Translations under genes and position numbers: made by a program
Assembly: GCA_021521415.1 (NCBI GenBank)
Contig: JAIQDT010000172.1
Span: 558,001-622,000 of the forward strand
DNA from: Bidens hawaiensis
Taxonomy: Eukaryota > Streptophyta > Magnoliopsida > Asterales > Asteraceae
Reading direction: 5' to 3'
Length of the DNA: 64,000 nt
Shown: positions 19,950 through 31,110 of the stretch, in pieces
How the letters are laid out: each line of letters starts with the position of its first letter
How positions within the stretch are numbered: the first letter of the stretch is position 1
The notes under the pieces: model-generated
What the model was told of the DNA's origin: nothing
Databases searched by the model: none
The model's input: the letters and a program-made list of their open reading frames with translations, nothing else

Positions 19950-22900
19950 TGTAACGATTCCGGCAAATTCAGGTATACCCTAGCCGGTATATACTATTTA
20001 TGTGTTATTTAATATGGAATATATGAATTATAATGAATTTATACGAGTATGAATGATTCACAGTACGAATTATACTCGATCATACGGCTAATCGTATTGG
20101 AATTACGATTAACCGATTAACGGTTATTGAAACCCGAACGAATCGGGGATTACGTTATAGACGAAATATATGATGTTTAGTAATGTTTACGAAGCATTAA
20201 AGCTTCGGGATAAGTGAATTATAGCATGGAAAAAGAATTTCGATTTAATGGTACGTCGATACGTTAAACGAAACCTTTAATACCAAACCAAGCAAGAGAT
20301 GATCAATCAAGCCGAAAAAGATGTGCAGTTATTAATAATATGATGTTTTAATTCAATAAATGTCATGGTTTAAGTTTTTAAAGTTTTTAAATCGGTTTTA
20401 TATAAATTTCATTTTTAAGCCGAAATACGACCGTTTTAGCCTCGTTTTAAGCCGAATTAAGCATTTAACCGAAAAACGAACTGAACCAGATTATCCACAA
20501 CATTATCCAGATTGCGTAATCCGAATGTGTGGCCAAGAATGAAGAAGTGGGCCCCACCCCACTCCTTAATAGTTCCGATCGGCTGGGTTTTTCCCCCTTA
20601 GCCTTTTATTTTCTTTTTTCTTCATACATTCAAGCTCCAAACCTTTCCCTCTCTTCAAATCTCAGCCAAGACCTTGATCTTTAACCCGAAGTCACAAGGT
20701 AAAAACATGATATAAGGGTTGAATCTTGGTTTTTAATTCCATAATCTTGAGAAAATGAGGTTTCAAGTAAGAAATGGGTGAAAACCCGAGATGAAACCGA
20801 TTCTTGCATGATCAAGTGATGTATACAAGTTATACAAGGGATCTTGGTCCAAGAAAGGAGTTAAAAGAGTCAAAAACGAATTTTTACGGTTAAAATCTTG
20901 GTTTTGATGTCTTAACCGAAACCATGAAAGAAATGGCTTGATTGTGGGTGTAACTTTCTTGGTGTGGTGTTATTGTGCTTGTAGGTATTATATCTAGTTG
21001 CTAGCAAAGGCTAGAAAGCAAGATCTTTGCGATCTAAAGCTAGAAACACAAGGTAGTTCGGTTTTTCATATGATTTTTATGATTTGGACAGATTGTGATA
21101 AACTTATAGTTGGGTCATGAAATTTCACCGAGATGATCTACACATGAAAATATGAGATCTGTGAAAATTTGGTAATTTTTGGATAAAGGATGAATATTTG
21201 GTGAATTTAATGCTCGGTTTTGGCTAAAAATGATGAAAAATAGCTAAACATCATGAAAAATTCTGGAAAATTCCAGATAAGCTTTTTATAACATATAAAA
21301 GTCACACACAAAATTTCAGATCCGTTGGAGTAGGCTAAGTAGGCTTTTCGGTAAAACGAGTTCTATGGTTTTCTAGCTCGGTTTTGGTGAAAATGGCATA
21401 AAAAATGAGATTTTGGTTCTGGAAAAATTACAGGGAACTATGTGGATGGCAGGGGTCATCCCAGAAAAATTTGGGATTTTTCTAAGGTCGTTTGGTATTT
21501 TCGATATATTTGGTGTTTAAATGACGTTTAAAAATAGATAAATAAATGTTAAATATAAAAATTAATTCTGGAAATATTTTTATAAAATTCCTTACTGTCA
21601 AAAAGTGATTTGTGCAAAATCTCAAGATCCGAGACTAAACGGATAATTATTTGTGCTAAAAAGAACATAAAAACAAACTTTTAAAGCTTAAAACGCGTAA
21701 ACCGGCAAAGTTCGCCTAAGCGAGCTGACTGGTGTATAAAAACCTTAAAAATGAACCATTTTCATGAAACTAAGTTAATCAAGTAAAAATAAATCATCCG
21801 AAAATAATTCGGATGATTTGGGTATTTTTATCCGAAATAACAGTTTCCGGAACCCTAAAGACGGAAACGGGTCCGCGGCCAAACAGGGCGTCTAAACCGA
21901 GCTCTAAATTCACGGTTTTAACTAAAATATCAGTCAAACACTATTTTCGGGTCGTGTGTGACCAAACTCATTTTTGAAACATAAAAACGGATAACCGTGC
22001 TAGGCCCGCAAAACGGGGAAAACATAATAATAATAAATTTTTACGGATAAACTCTAAGAGATATCACAATATGAGTCCTGAGAAGTGTCCCTGGGTTAAC
22101 ATTGTCCCCGGATCGAATACAGTACTGGGTTAACAGTGTCCCCAGATGTACCGATTGACACGGATTTAATTTATGGAAATGGTATAGTAACGACTTAGGT
22201 ATCATATTACAGATTCAGGCTCATAGCTGTTCACTGTACTACATACTGACTCACGAGAAGGTGACTCACGAGCCCCTTTTTACTGATCTGTTTTAAATAT
22301 TTTCTCGGGGCGGAAAGCATGTTTCTATCAAAATGTTTAAGTACATGCTGATCGCATGGAAATGAATGTATTTATATAATGTTTATTGTACGGGAATCGT
22401 ACGGTAATGTATTAAGATGGTAATTGTCTGAGTTGCTAACAGTGTAAGGCCCGAAACAGTGTTCTGGGTTAACAGTGTCCCCAGAGGTTATTAAATGAGT
22501 TTCTGGGTTAACAGTGTCCCCAGATGGTATTAAATGTGTTTCTGGGTTAACAGTGTCCCCAGAGGTTATTAAATGTGTTTCTGGGTTAACAGTGTCCCTA
22601 GAGGTTATTGGATGTGTCTCTGGGTTAACAGAGGTTTCACTTGTGGGCTCAGCATAATTTCATCGCTAATATATGATTACTATAATGATTTGTCATTGTT
22701 TATTTAAATTAGTGAAACTCACCAACTATTCGTAGTTGATTCGTTTTCTTTACATGCTTTCTAGGTACACCCAAATTGGAATGAGTGATACGTGCTTGAT
22801 GATGTGTGCTATTTTGTGGAAGCTTAAGGATCTTTATTTTGTATTGAATATGTTAACGTATTATCGGTAAAACTTATGTGTTAACGCCTAGAAGATAACG

Positions 22901-23026
22901 AAACTCGGAACAATGAATTGCGATGTAAATTAATGTAGTGGTGTTTTCTTTATAAACAATGCTGTTGATATCAGATGCGTCTGTTGCATCCCGTTTACGT
23001 TTCCGCTGCGGTTACGGGGTGTTACA
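19950..23026 (+). repeat. 3' LTR of the complete gypsy element (3077 bp)
   Basis: It starts TGTAACG and ends GTTACA, with TSD GGTAA following. It contains the same TATA box and 39-bp repeats as the 5' LTR. Differences between the LTRs are few, which suggests a fairly recent insertion. Confidence 0.93.
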
Positions 23027-23037
23027 GGTAACGGTTA

Positions 23038-23555
23038 CAAAAAAAATGTGAAAAACCCGAATGGTTACACACCCTTCCCCTCGCGACAACTTCCCTCCCA
23101 ACATGTGGCTTCACAATCCCCACTATAAACTCCTCCACATCATGATGGCACCCTCGACGGAGAGCTTGTAACTCCATACACGCCCCAAACATCCAATTGC
23201 GCGAGACCTTATCTAAAGCCTCACCAAACGAAATAAACAAATCCAAATTCGTGGAGATCGCCTCCCGTAAGTTCCTTTTCTTGTCATCCGATGACAAATT
23301 AAGCGGCTTAATATGTGTGGCCAATCGAGCCCCTTTGGAACCCGGTAATCCATCAGGGAAACAGTGGAAGCCTCTGAACGGACACGGCCAAACACCCTCA
23401 TCAATAACCCCGGTCATACCACCCCCGCCCAACAAAACACCCTGGTAGCCACGAACCACACAAAAAAAAAACTCGAGTTGAGTTTGAGGAATCAACACCC
23501 GAACGTAAGAGGAAAGAGGAGAGCAACCACCTGTTGCCCTCCCCTCTTCAAACAC
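23038..23555 (-). CDS. Unidentified open frame, possible gene fragment (about 172 aa)
   Basis: A minus-strand frame is open from about 23555 into the end of the gypsy LTR, where it stops by chance. The interior (GSKGARLATHIKPLNLSS, REAISTNLDLFISFGEALDKV, ELQALRRGCHHDVEEFIVG) has a protein-like residue mix. Local GC content is higher than in the flanks. I do not recognise the family and see no start codon in good context, exon signals or partner exon. It may be an exon of a dead gene or a piece of an unrecognised transposon; competing frames on the same strand weaken the case. Confidence 0.3.
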
Positions 23556-23559
23556 AAAA

Positions 23560-25909
23560 AACTATGATTATTGTCATTGAGGCATTCTGTCAAACACTTG
23601 GTGGGCAAACCATTTTCTTCAAAAAGTTTAGTTAATGATGATTCCTTTTGAATGTATCAAGTGAAAATGGGATTTGGGTTGTAATAAAAAGGAGTAAGAG
23701 ATGGATGGATGGATGGATGGATGGATGAATTATTTATGGTATTTCAGACCCTAAGTTTAGAACATCAGAACTGGTTCAGATATTTTAAAATAGTTCACAA
23801 GAAGAGTTCATAACAATTTCTAAAGACTTCATAGGAGTACACAGTTACTTCCAAAGTTGACCAGATTTAATCAAAAAGTGTTTTTAAGGACATTTTCAAG
23901 TTCTTTTATATGATTTTTAATAATCAAGGTTAACTCTTAATTAAACCAAAATACTTCAAAGTTCAACCATTTTACCCATTTATTTATATAATTACAATTT
24001 CGGGAGACTATTCGCATATGGTTTTGTACATTGTGCATCAAGAACTGTACCTGCTTTATTGACTTTGTGGATTCTTTTAAGTATTTCTGCCAGACGTGTG
24101 TCATCTAACTTTCCACGTGTTTGGATGCTTTATCTTTCGTTGTTCGCTACCTGCGATGTTACAGTTACGAACGTAAGCGATGGTTGGTTTTTCTATTCAA
24201 TAAATTTGATATATGTTACCTCTATGTTTCTTAAAATAAGATTGTTGTTTGTCTTCCCGCAGATTTTCAGTGCGGCTATGGATTGATCGATTGTTGCCTC
24301 CGTTTCTCTTTCGGTAATTAATTTGGTGCTTTCAATATTGGGTTTTTGTGTTGCTTTCAATTTGGGGTTTATGGGTAATGGTTTTGTTTCCGCCTGCATT
24401 GTCATTCAGTTGGTTTCTTTGTCGTTCATAATATTTATGTGTGTGTTAAGTGAGTTCGTTTATGTTCAACTTACTTTTGTTTTTTGTCAAGGGATTTACT
24501 CTGGTTATAGGATTTCATTTATTTTTATGTCTGCAAATAGTTTGATGTCATATTGGGTTATTAATACTTTAGATCTATTGTTGGTTTTCATAATCCTAAT
24601 ACTCATTTACTTGGACTTTTAGGTTAAAAAGTAATTCGACTGTCACCATGGGAGGGTTTTTTCGTCAAAAGTCATTGGCAACAACATAATTTTAACGTGT
24701 AATTGGGAAAGAGAAAAGCAAAGCTTCAACCAGGTTCTTTCCGTCCTTAAACTACTAATTAAAGTGCTCATATTTCATTTGAATGTAGTAGCCATAGCAG
24801 ATTAGATACTTTTATGAAACAAGGTTAGTTATTATTTGCTGATATGGTGGATTTTCTTTAGAAATATAGGTAGGCTTACAAGAAAGTAGATAGGGGAACT
24901 GAGTATTTACTTAACTTTTTTCACACTAATTCTGAAGAATGGTGAATGAATGGGACAATTCAGTGGCTTCTGAGTAGCACGTTGACTTATGAAGAGTCGA
25001 ATTCAGGTAAAATTGGCGTCAAACCTTCTAATCTAATGAAATATTGAAGTTTATGTGTTTGTTACTAATGCAACAATAGAAGAGTGCAAAGTAGGGAAAT
25101 TGTACATCAGATTTGAAAGCACTGCCAACATTTATTTAGTATGGGTCAAAAGTGGTTCGGGTTATTATGGGTTCGTGTCGAAACGGGTCTACTAAAAAAA
25201 ATATTTGTTTGGGTTGGAATGGTTTCGACCGGAATGATTTTGGTTCTGGTTGACTTGGAAGAGCCGGATTTAGTTACGGGTCAGAAGGGATCCAGGACGG
25301 TACTGGTTAGTTCAATAACTGGTTGAATAAACAAAATGTTTCTTTTGTTCGGGCCGGGACGGTTTCATGTCAGAGGTCAAAACAGGTTTGGACCGGATTT
25401 TGTTACGGGTCAAAAGTAGTTCAAGTCAATACGAGTTCATGCCATAACAAATGGATAAAAAAGTGTTATTTTTGTTCAGGTTAGCACAGGTTTTGGGTCA
25501 GTACGAGTTTGGGTGTCGGTTGATGCGTTAGTATGTTTTTTTAGTTTCATAGAATCATACAATGTTATCTATTTTTTCTTTGTTAAACGCCTTTGATGCT
25601 TTCTGAAAATTTAACGCATTAATGATATGGACATTGTTTGATGGACCCATAAGGCAAAAGAATAAGTTACAAAGTTAAAGCATCGATGTTTTCTATAAAG
25701 TTTTAACACATTAATGCTATGACTATCTATCTTTTTTTTTCTTTATTAAATGCCATCGGAATCACCTCTAAACCCCCTTAGTTGAACTACACGTAACATG
25801 TGACTTCAAATTTTGCTAACAAACATGATTTAACCAAATATGTATTTTTTTCAAGATAATAATGAAAATATTGGTTTTGTTTTTTACACTTAAACGGATG
25901 TAGTACGTA
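23560..25909. other. AT-rich spacer with simple repeats, no gene identified
   Basis: Contains a (GGAT)n microsatellite at about 23702-23727. A T-rich stretch with short chance frames (24059-24622) and a low-complexity block of GGGTC/GGTT words (25140-25520), common in intergenic DNA, follow. I find no convincing exon, RNA gene or complete element. Confidence 0.5.
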
Positions 25910-27330
25910 TGTCACACCTCAACCTACGGCGGAAATGTCGGTGCATGAGCTGATTGTCCACAGCTCTCAAGGACTATCATGCAAATTGATAAATGACAAT
26001 ATCTATTTAATTTATTTAAATAAAACAATTACAGATAAGAACATCAAGTATAAGGAAATTACAACAATGATCAATTAAGTTGTATCCTTAAAGAGCATCT
26101 CTACGTGATCTTCATCTTGCTAAACAACCAAGCTGATAATCTACAAATGCATATAAAATATATTTTTGTCAACAACACATGCTGAGTGAGTGAAACATCA
26201 GTTTAAGACACAACAGTAATAATATATAATAAATAAAGAAAGATGCAAATTGTTCCTGTGAGTAAACAATTAAACCATTGCATATAAACGATCAACCAAA
26301 CTATAAAGAAAGGGCTAAACCATTGCCAATTTAAGACACAACAGTAATAATATATAATAAATAAAGAAAGATGCAAATTGTTCATGTGAGAATAAACAAT
26401 TAAACCATTGCATATAAACGATCAACCAAACTATAAAGAAAGGGCTAAACCATTGCCATGCGAATGGGCATTGGTTACCAAGAATGAGATGTCGGTGAAA
26501 CCATTGTCAATGCGTCGGACGCCGACTACTACGACGGTCGTATGATCATACTAAACTGAGAATATGAATGTATTCAAATAAAGCAAGTAAGCAAATAACA
26601 AGTTAAGTATAAACTAATACATACACAAGGCTTAAACAGTTGCGGTTTTGAATACTAGATAATAGATAAATACTGTAAATACGCATATGTCCCCAAAAAA
26701 GATTTAAAATAAGTAAAAGGGGAGTGATTTCTCACCTGATCGGATGAACGAAATATAAGTGATGACGTGAAAATGATGAACCCTTTGTGATATACCGTCA
26801 AATATTCCTAGTTAGATAATATAATATTGAATTAATTATAAAAGATATAACATGATTTGATTAACTAAGATTTCGGTGTGATTTGAGTTATGATTGGGAT
26901 TATTAATTATGGGATGGAGCGATGGGTTTCTATTGTTATTATTATTTCAAAGTTCAATATTATTGTTTGTCATATATTTACAAGATGATTAATTATTATT
27001 ATTTATAAAATACCATTTACTTAAATAATTTTAAAGAATTAAGATATAACATATCTAAATAAATAAATAATTTGATTAGATATAATCTAAGATATAATAT
27101 TTGAATAACTATAACTTAATTATAACTATATACTTTAAATAGATAATTATAACACAAACATTTTTAAATGAAGAATTATAATCAAACACATATTTTGGGA
27201 ACCTTTAACGAAAATTAATGATATAAATATAGATGACATGTTTAACATGTTCGTTATATTTTTGTTTAAAGAATAATACATTTACTATTATAATAAACAA
27301 AAACATTGGTGTGTCATATGGCACCTAATT
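25910..27330 (-). mobile_element. LTR fragment or solo LTR, right boundary unresolved
   Basis: It starts TGTCACACCTCAACC on the plus strand, the shape of an inverted gypsy LTR end (...GGTGTGACA on the minus strand). The CTCACC stretch near 26730 resembles the matching part of the solo LTR at 28585-30603. I found no partner for the ACGTA preceding the left end, so the element is truncated or its right end is not recognised; the right coordinate is approximate. Confidence 0.4.
26202..26458. repeat. Tandem duplication of a 128-bp unit
   Basis: 26202-26329 and 26330-26458 are near-identical, differing by a few substitutions and one or two inserted bases. It lies inside the LTR fragment and probably arose by slippage or unequal exchange. 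Confidence 0.9.
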
Positions 27331-28579
27331 GTCCTATTTTTGTGCCAAGTGACATTATTATTGTTAAACATTGAAGTCAAAACTATCTAATTAAAACAAT
27401 TAATAAATATTTTAAACATTCCATATTAATGATTTATCTAAGATTTAATATTAGTAAATAAAGTAAAAAATAAATAAATAAAAGAATGTATGTAGAACCT
27501 TTGAAACTCATTTTAGTGTGTGTAAATTCATGTTGTATGTTTTTAGTTTATTAGTGACCAATTCAAAATGTGTCACTATTTGTCTTTACTCTGAGCAATA
27601 CGAGAAAATGGTTCATCTCACTTGATTGCTTTTTATTTTTAATTCTATATAATAAACTTTTTTATATGTATTGATAATTTTTGCTATAGTGATATAATTC
27701 AACACTCAAGGAGAATAATTATTGATGATGGAGCATATTAGTGCTCTTTCTTTTATATCTAATTATTATGTGAATTTTTTATGTCACATGTTAACTGATA
27801 GTGAAACTCATTATGCTTATTATACTTCATTTGCAGGTAAGGTATTATACAAATTTGCATCAACTAGAGTTTTGGGCCAAACTGATATAAAAATAGAGTT
27901 GTTTTGATCCCCGTAATACAGTGGTACCATAGTGAGTTTTTGTTTATATTCATGAAGTAAAATTCATATCTTCTTGGACGACTATCATTGTATTGTCTAT
28001 TATTGGAACAACACTCATTTTTTTGTTTTTTTTTAATTTCAAAAATCTTGCAAGTTGAGACCATAAAGTATAATTGACTACTATAAATGATAAGGAAATT
28101 GTTTTAATTATTGGTGTTGCATACTGATCTATACAAAATCATTGTAAGATCATGAGTAGGGCGCTTGAAATAATAATTTGTTTCTATTAAGTTGATTGTT
28201 TAATATTATGATTTATTTGTGTTGTATCTTTTATACAAGAATCTCAAAATTGTTTGATATAAGGGAGGAATGATGGTTCGGATTTTAGTGAGATACTTAT
28301 TTGTTATGAATAAAACATTTGCAACAATTTTTTTACTCTGATTTACGTATTGGGTTACAACAAGTTCCACTTGAAACACACCCACTATTAGTATGAATTG
28401 GAACATGTTGGGGAAGTTCAACTTGTATTTGACCCTTTAAGTAAACGGGTCAAATTTGCTACTTGTGTTCTCTTATAGCTGGCAAATGGATGGGTCGTGT
28501 CAGTCGGCGCAACGCATAAGAACCGATTTGGTTAGTACACAATTATTTTTTTTTTACTTTTACACACAAATATAGAACT
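27331..28579. other. AT-rich spacer, no gene seen
   Basis: No coding frame, RNA gene or element end is recognisable up to the CACTA target duplication at 28580-28584. Confidence 0.5.
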
Positions 28580-28584
28580 CACTA

Positions 28585-30603
28585 TGTAACACCCCGGCTA
28601 AAGCGGAAACGCCTGAGTGTGACGTACAGATTGCCCAAAACACACGTGACACTATTAAGTGACAATATTATCATTAATTCATTCCAAAGCATCATGTACA
28701 CAAGTTATTTCAAATGAACAAACACAAGGGGAAAGGAACAAAACAAACATCTTCTTGTTTATTATCTAGATACCCTAACTTCTAGTATCCTCTTCATTTC
28801 ATCCTCTAATGAAATACATGTAGCATATATATAAAACAAAGTCAACTAATTGAATAGTTGGTGAGTTCACACAGTTTAAATACTATAAAAAAACCATACA
28901 ATTTCATGAAAACTTGTGAAAAACACATAAGGGTTCTTTACACTAGAAACAATGGTCCATGAGTGTAAAGAATAAATGAAGGTCTTTTCCAGTTGGGATT
29001 GTGCACCAATGTACTCATATCAGATTCCCTTTTCCACTAGAAACAATGGTCCTGAGTGCAAAGGGGGGCGTATGATCATACTTATTGAAGAAATCCATGC
29101 ACGTAATATTTGAGCAAGTATTAAGTAAGCACACAAGTCCATGATGTGAATTGTAGTTTGTAAATAATAAATAAACGAAATTGAATTTTTGGTAGGATAT
29201 ATATGCTACCCCCAAAATAGTAAAAGGGGTAAAAAGGGGGTGTGAGAAACTCACCTTTGATATTGAAGACAACTTGAAATAATAACCAAAAGCGAGTTAA
29301 CAAACGAAGCAATTGAATCTCACTAAACTATAAATAATAACGAAGATACAAAAAATCAAGGACTAGCTACCGGAATTATAAAGTTAATTAACTTATGGTA
29401 AATGGGGACTTGGGGATTTTTAATGAGTTTAACAAAAATGAATAAAGTTTATATAAATCATTTGATGTTTATTAGTTGAAGAATGATTTGTAGACAAATA
29501 ATTATAACTTATTAATATAAGATTAAATAATATTAATAACAATATATGATTAAACATTTGTTTCCAAGTAACATAATTAATTAATTAACTTAAATGTTTT
29601 GCATGAATTCTCTTAAAAAATTATAAATAGTAGTGATGTTGAAATAAAATAAAATAAACAATAATTAATTTACTCAATTATTAATTCAAATATATAAAGT
29701 ATGTTATATCTATTGTATAATATTTTAAATAAAAGAAATTTTTATAAATAATCTTATTTAAAAGAAAGTTTATAAGTTATGATGATCAACGAATCATAAG
29801 ATTTAGATAAATATATATTCATGTTTATTTTGCAAAATAACTAGGTTTGATCCAAGATTTAGAAAAATCAAAGTGTTCATCTTGGATATCCATAATCATA
29901 ATGATTCTTAAAACCAAGATATAATATTTTTATGATAAAAGTAACATGATCATGAAGAACAACTTATGAATAATTATGAACATTCAAGATAAAATCAAAA
30001 CAAAATATATAAAATGCTTGAAATGGTAACAACTTACTTGTTAGTGCTCTTAAACTTAAGAAAAGAATGGATTGAGGTGTGAAAATAATGGAGGATTTGT
30101 CCTCCTTTTATATTGAAAATATAGAGTTGTTATGTCTTAAGAAAATTATGAAAATTAATCATATTTAATATAATTAAAACACAAATTAAAAATTGTTTAA
30201 TAGGGTATTCAAAAAGTTTAACTATTTTAATAAATTTTATTGAATAAAACATTCATTAGTTTTTTTATTAGTTAAGTAATATATGAAAAGATGATGATAA
30301 TAATAAAATTAATAATGATAATTATAAATAATAAAAGTAGTAGTTGTAGTTAAATAATAATTCTAGTAAATTGCATGGGACATGTACATAAATATTTGAT
30401 CTTGATTATGAATGTTTTAAATGAGTATGTAATACTACAAGGGTGGTGAAATGTATAATTGCATAGAAATGATCATATAAAATACATTAACGAAAATTGA
30501 TATTAATTAATAATATTATAAAAATATATAAATTTAAATAGAAACAAAACCGAAAATTTAAAATGGGCAGGGTTTTCGGGTTTGAAAAGTAACGAATATT
30601 ACA
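28585..30603 (-). mobile_element. Solo LTR (2019 bp) with TSD CACTA
   Basis: It starts TGTAACACCCCGGC and ends AATATTACA (TG...CA). The same five bases, CACTA, stand directly outside both ends (28580-28584 and 30604-30608). There is no internal region, primer site or second LTR, so it is the product of recombination between the two LTRs of a Ty3/gypsy-type element. Interior AT-rich. Confidence 0.88.
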
Positions 30604-30628
30604 CACTATAACCGTTAAGTTTCTTGTA

Positions 30629-31039
30629 ACTAGGTTCCCAGCCGGATCTACACGAGATATCACGTACTACGCAGGTGCGGAATCCCTACGTAAGACGTTA
30701 CGAGTATAGAAAACAATACGATTAACACACGATAATCAAACACGTTGTATACCAACCTTAAACACGTGATACGAAGATCACTTGATTACAGACTCTCTCT
30801 GACTCGAATACACGAAAACTGTAAAACTGAATGAATGATTAATAAGCCGTAACAGATGGCTAATATAATCACGACAACTTCGCCTGGCATGTTCAGGCGA
30901 AATTGTCACTAACTTCGCTTGTCTAACAAGTTCGCCCATATCAGCGAACTTGTTAGCAACTTCGCTTATACAAAACATAAAACATTACAAACGCGATTAC
31001 AGACACTAGACACTGAACTACTGACATCATGCACCAAAA
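30629..31039 (-). repeat. 3' LTR of the copia element, with altered terminal bases
   Basis: Equal in length to the 5' LTR and almost identical. Its outermost bases read AC...AA on the plus strand instead of TG...CA. The TATA-box region differs by one base (CTAATATA at 30860-30867 against CTTATATA in the 5' LTR). Confidence 0.88.
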
Positions 31040-31050
31040 GACTCCCCCTT
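31040..31050 (-). promoter_or_regulatory. Polypurine tract of the copia element
   Basis: The minus strand reads AAGGGGGAGTC immediately upstream of the 3' LTR, the expected position and composition for the plus-strand primer. Confidence 0.75.
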
Positions 31051-31110
31051 GGCAGTAGCTTCATCTCTTTAGCTTCAAACACGTGTCTTGTAATCATCAA
31101 CCTTGTATCT

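Larger units (their letters stand above)
10835..23026 (+). mobile_element. Complete Ty3/gypsy retrotransposon (12.2 kb), chromovirus/Tekay-like
   Basis: The two LTRs (10835-13900 and 19950-23026) begin TGTAAC and end GTTACA and are nearly identical. The 5-bp TSD GGTAA is present on both sides (10830-10834 and 23027-23031), so the insertion is complete and unrearranged. Inside are a primer site, an extra ORF, gag, pol and a polypurine tract, in that order. The C-terminal tail of pol (VKVRWNS, YTWER, YPYLFP) resembles a degenerate chromodomain of the Tekay/Del group. An internally deleted relative lies at 50910-57633 on the other strand. Confidence 0.95.

Noticed and set aside
24059..24622. Hydrophobic frames that could suggest a membrane protein
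   Set aside because: The sequence is simply T-rich; there are no splice sites or conserved motifs to support a gene.
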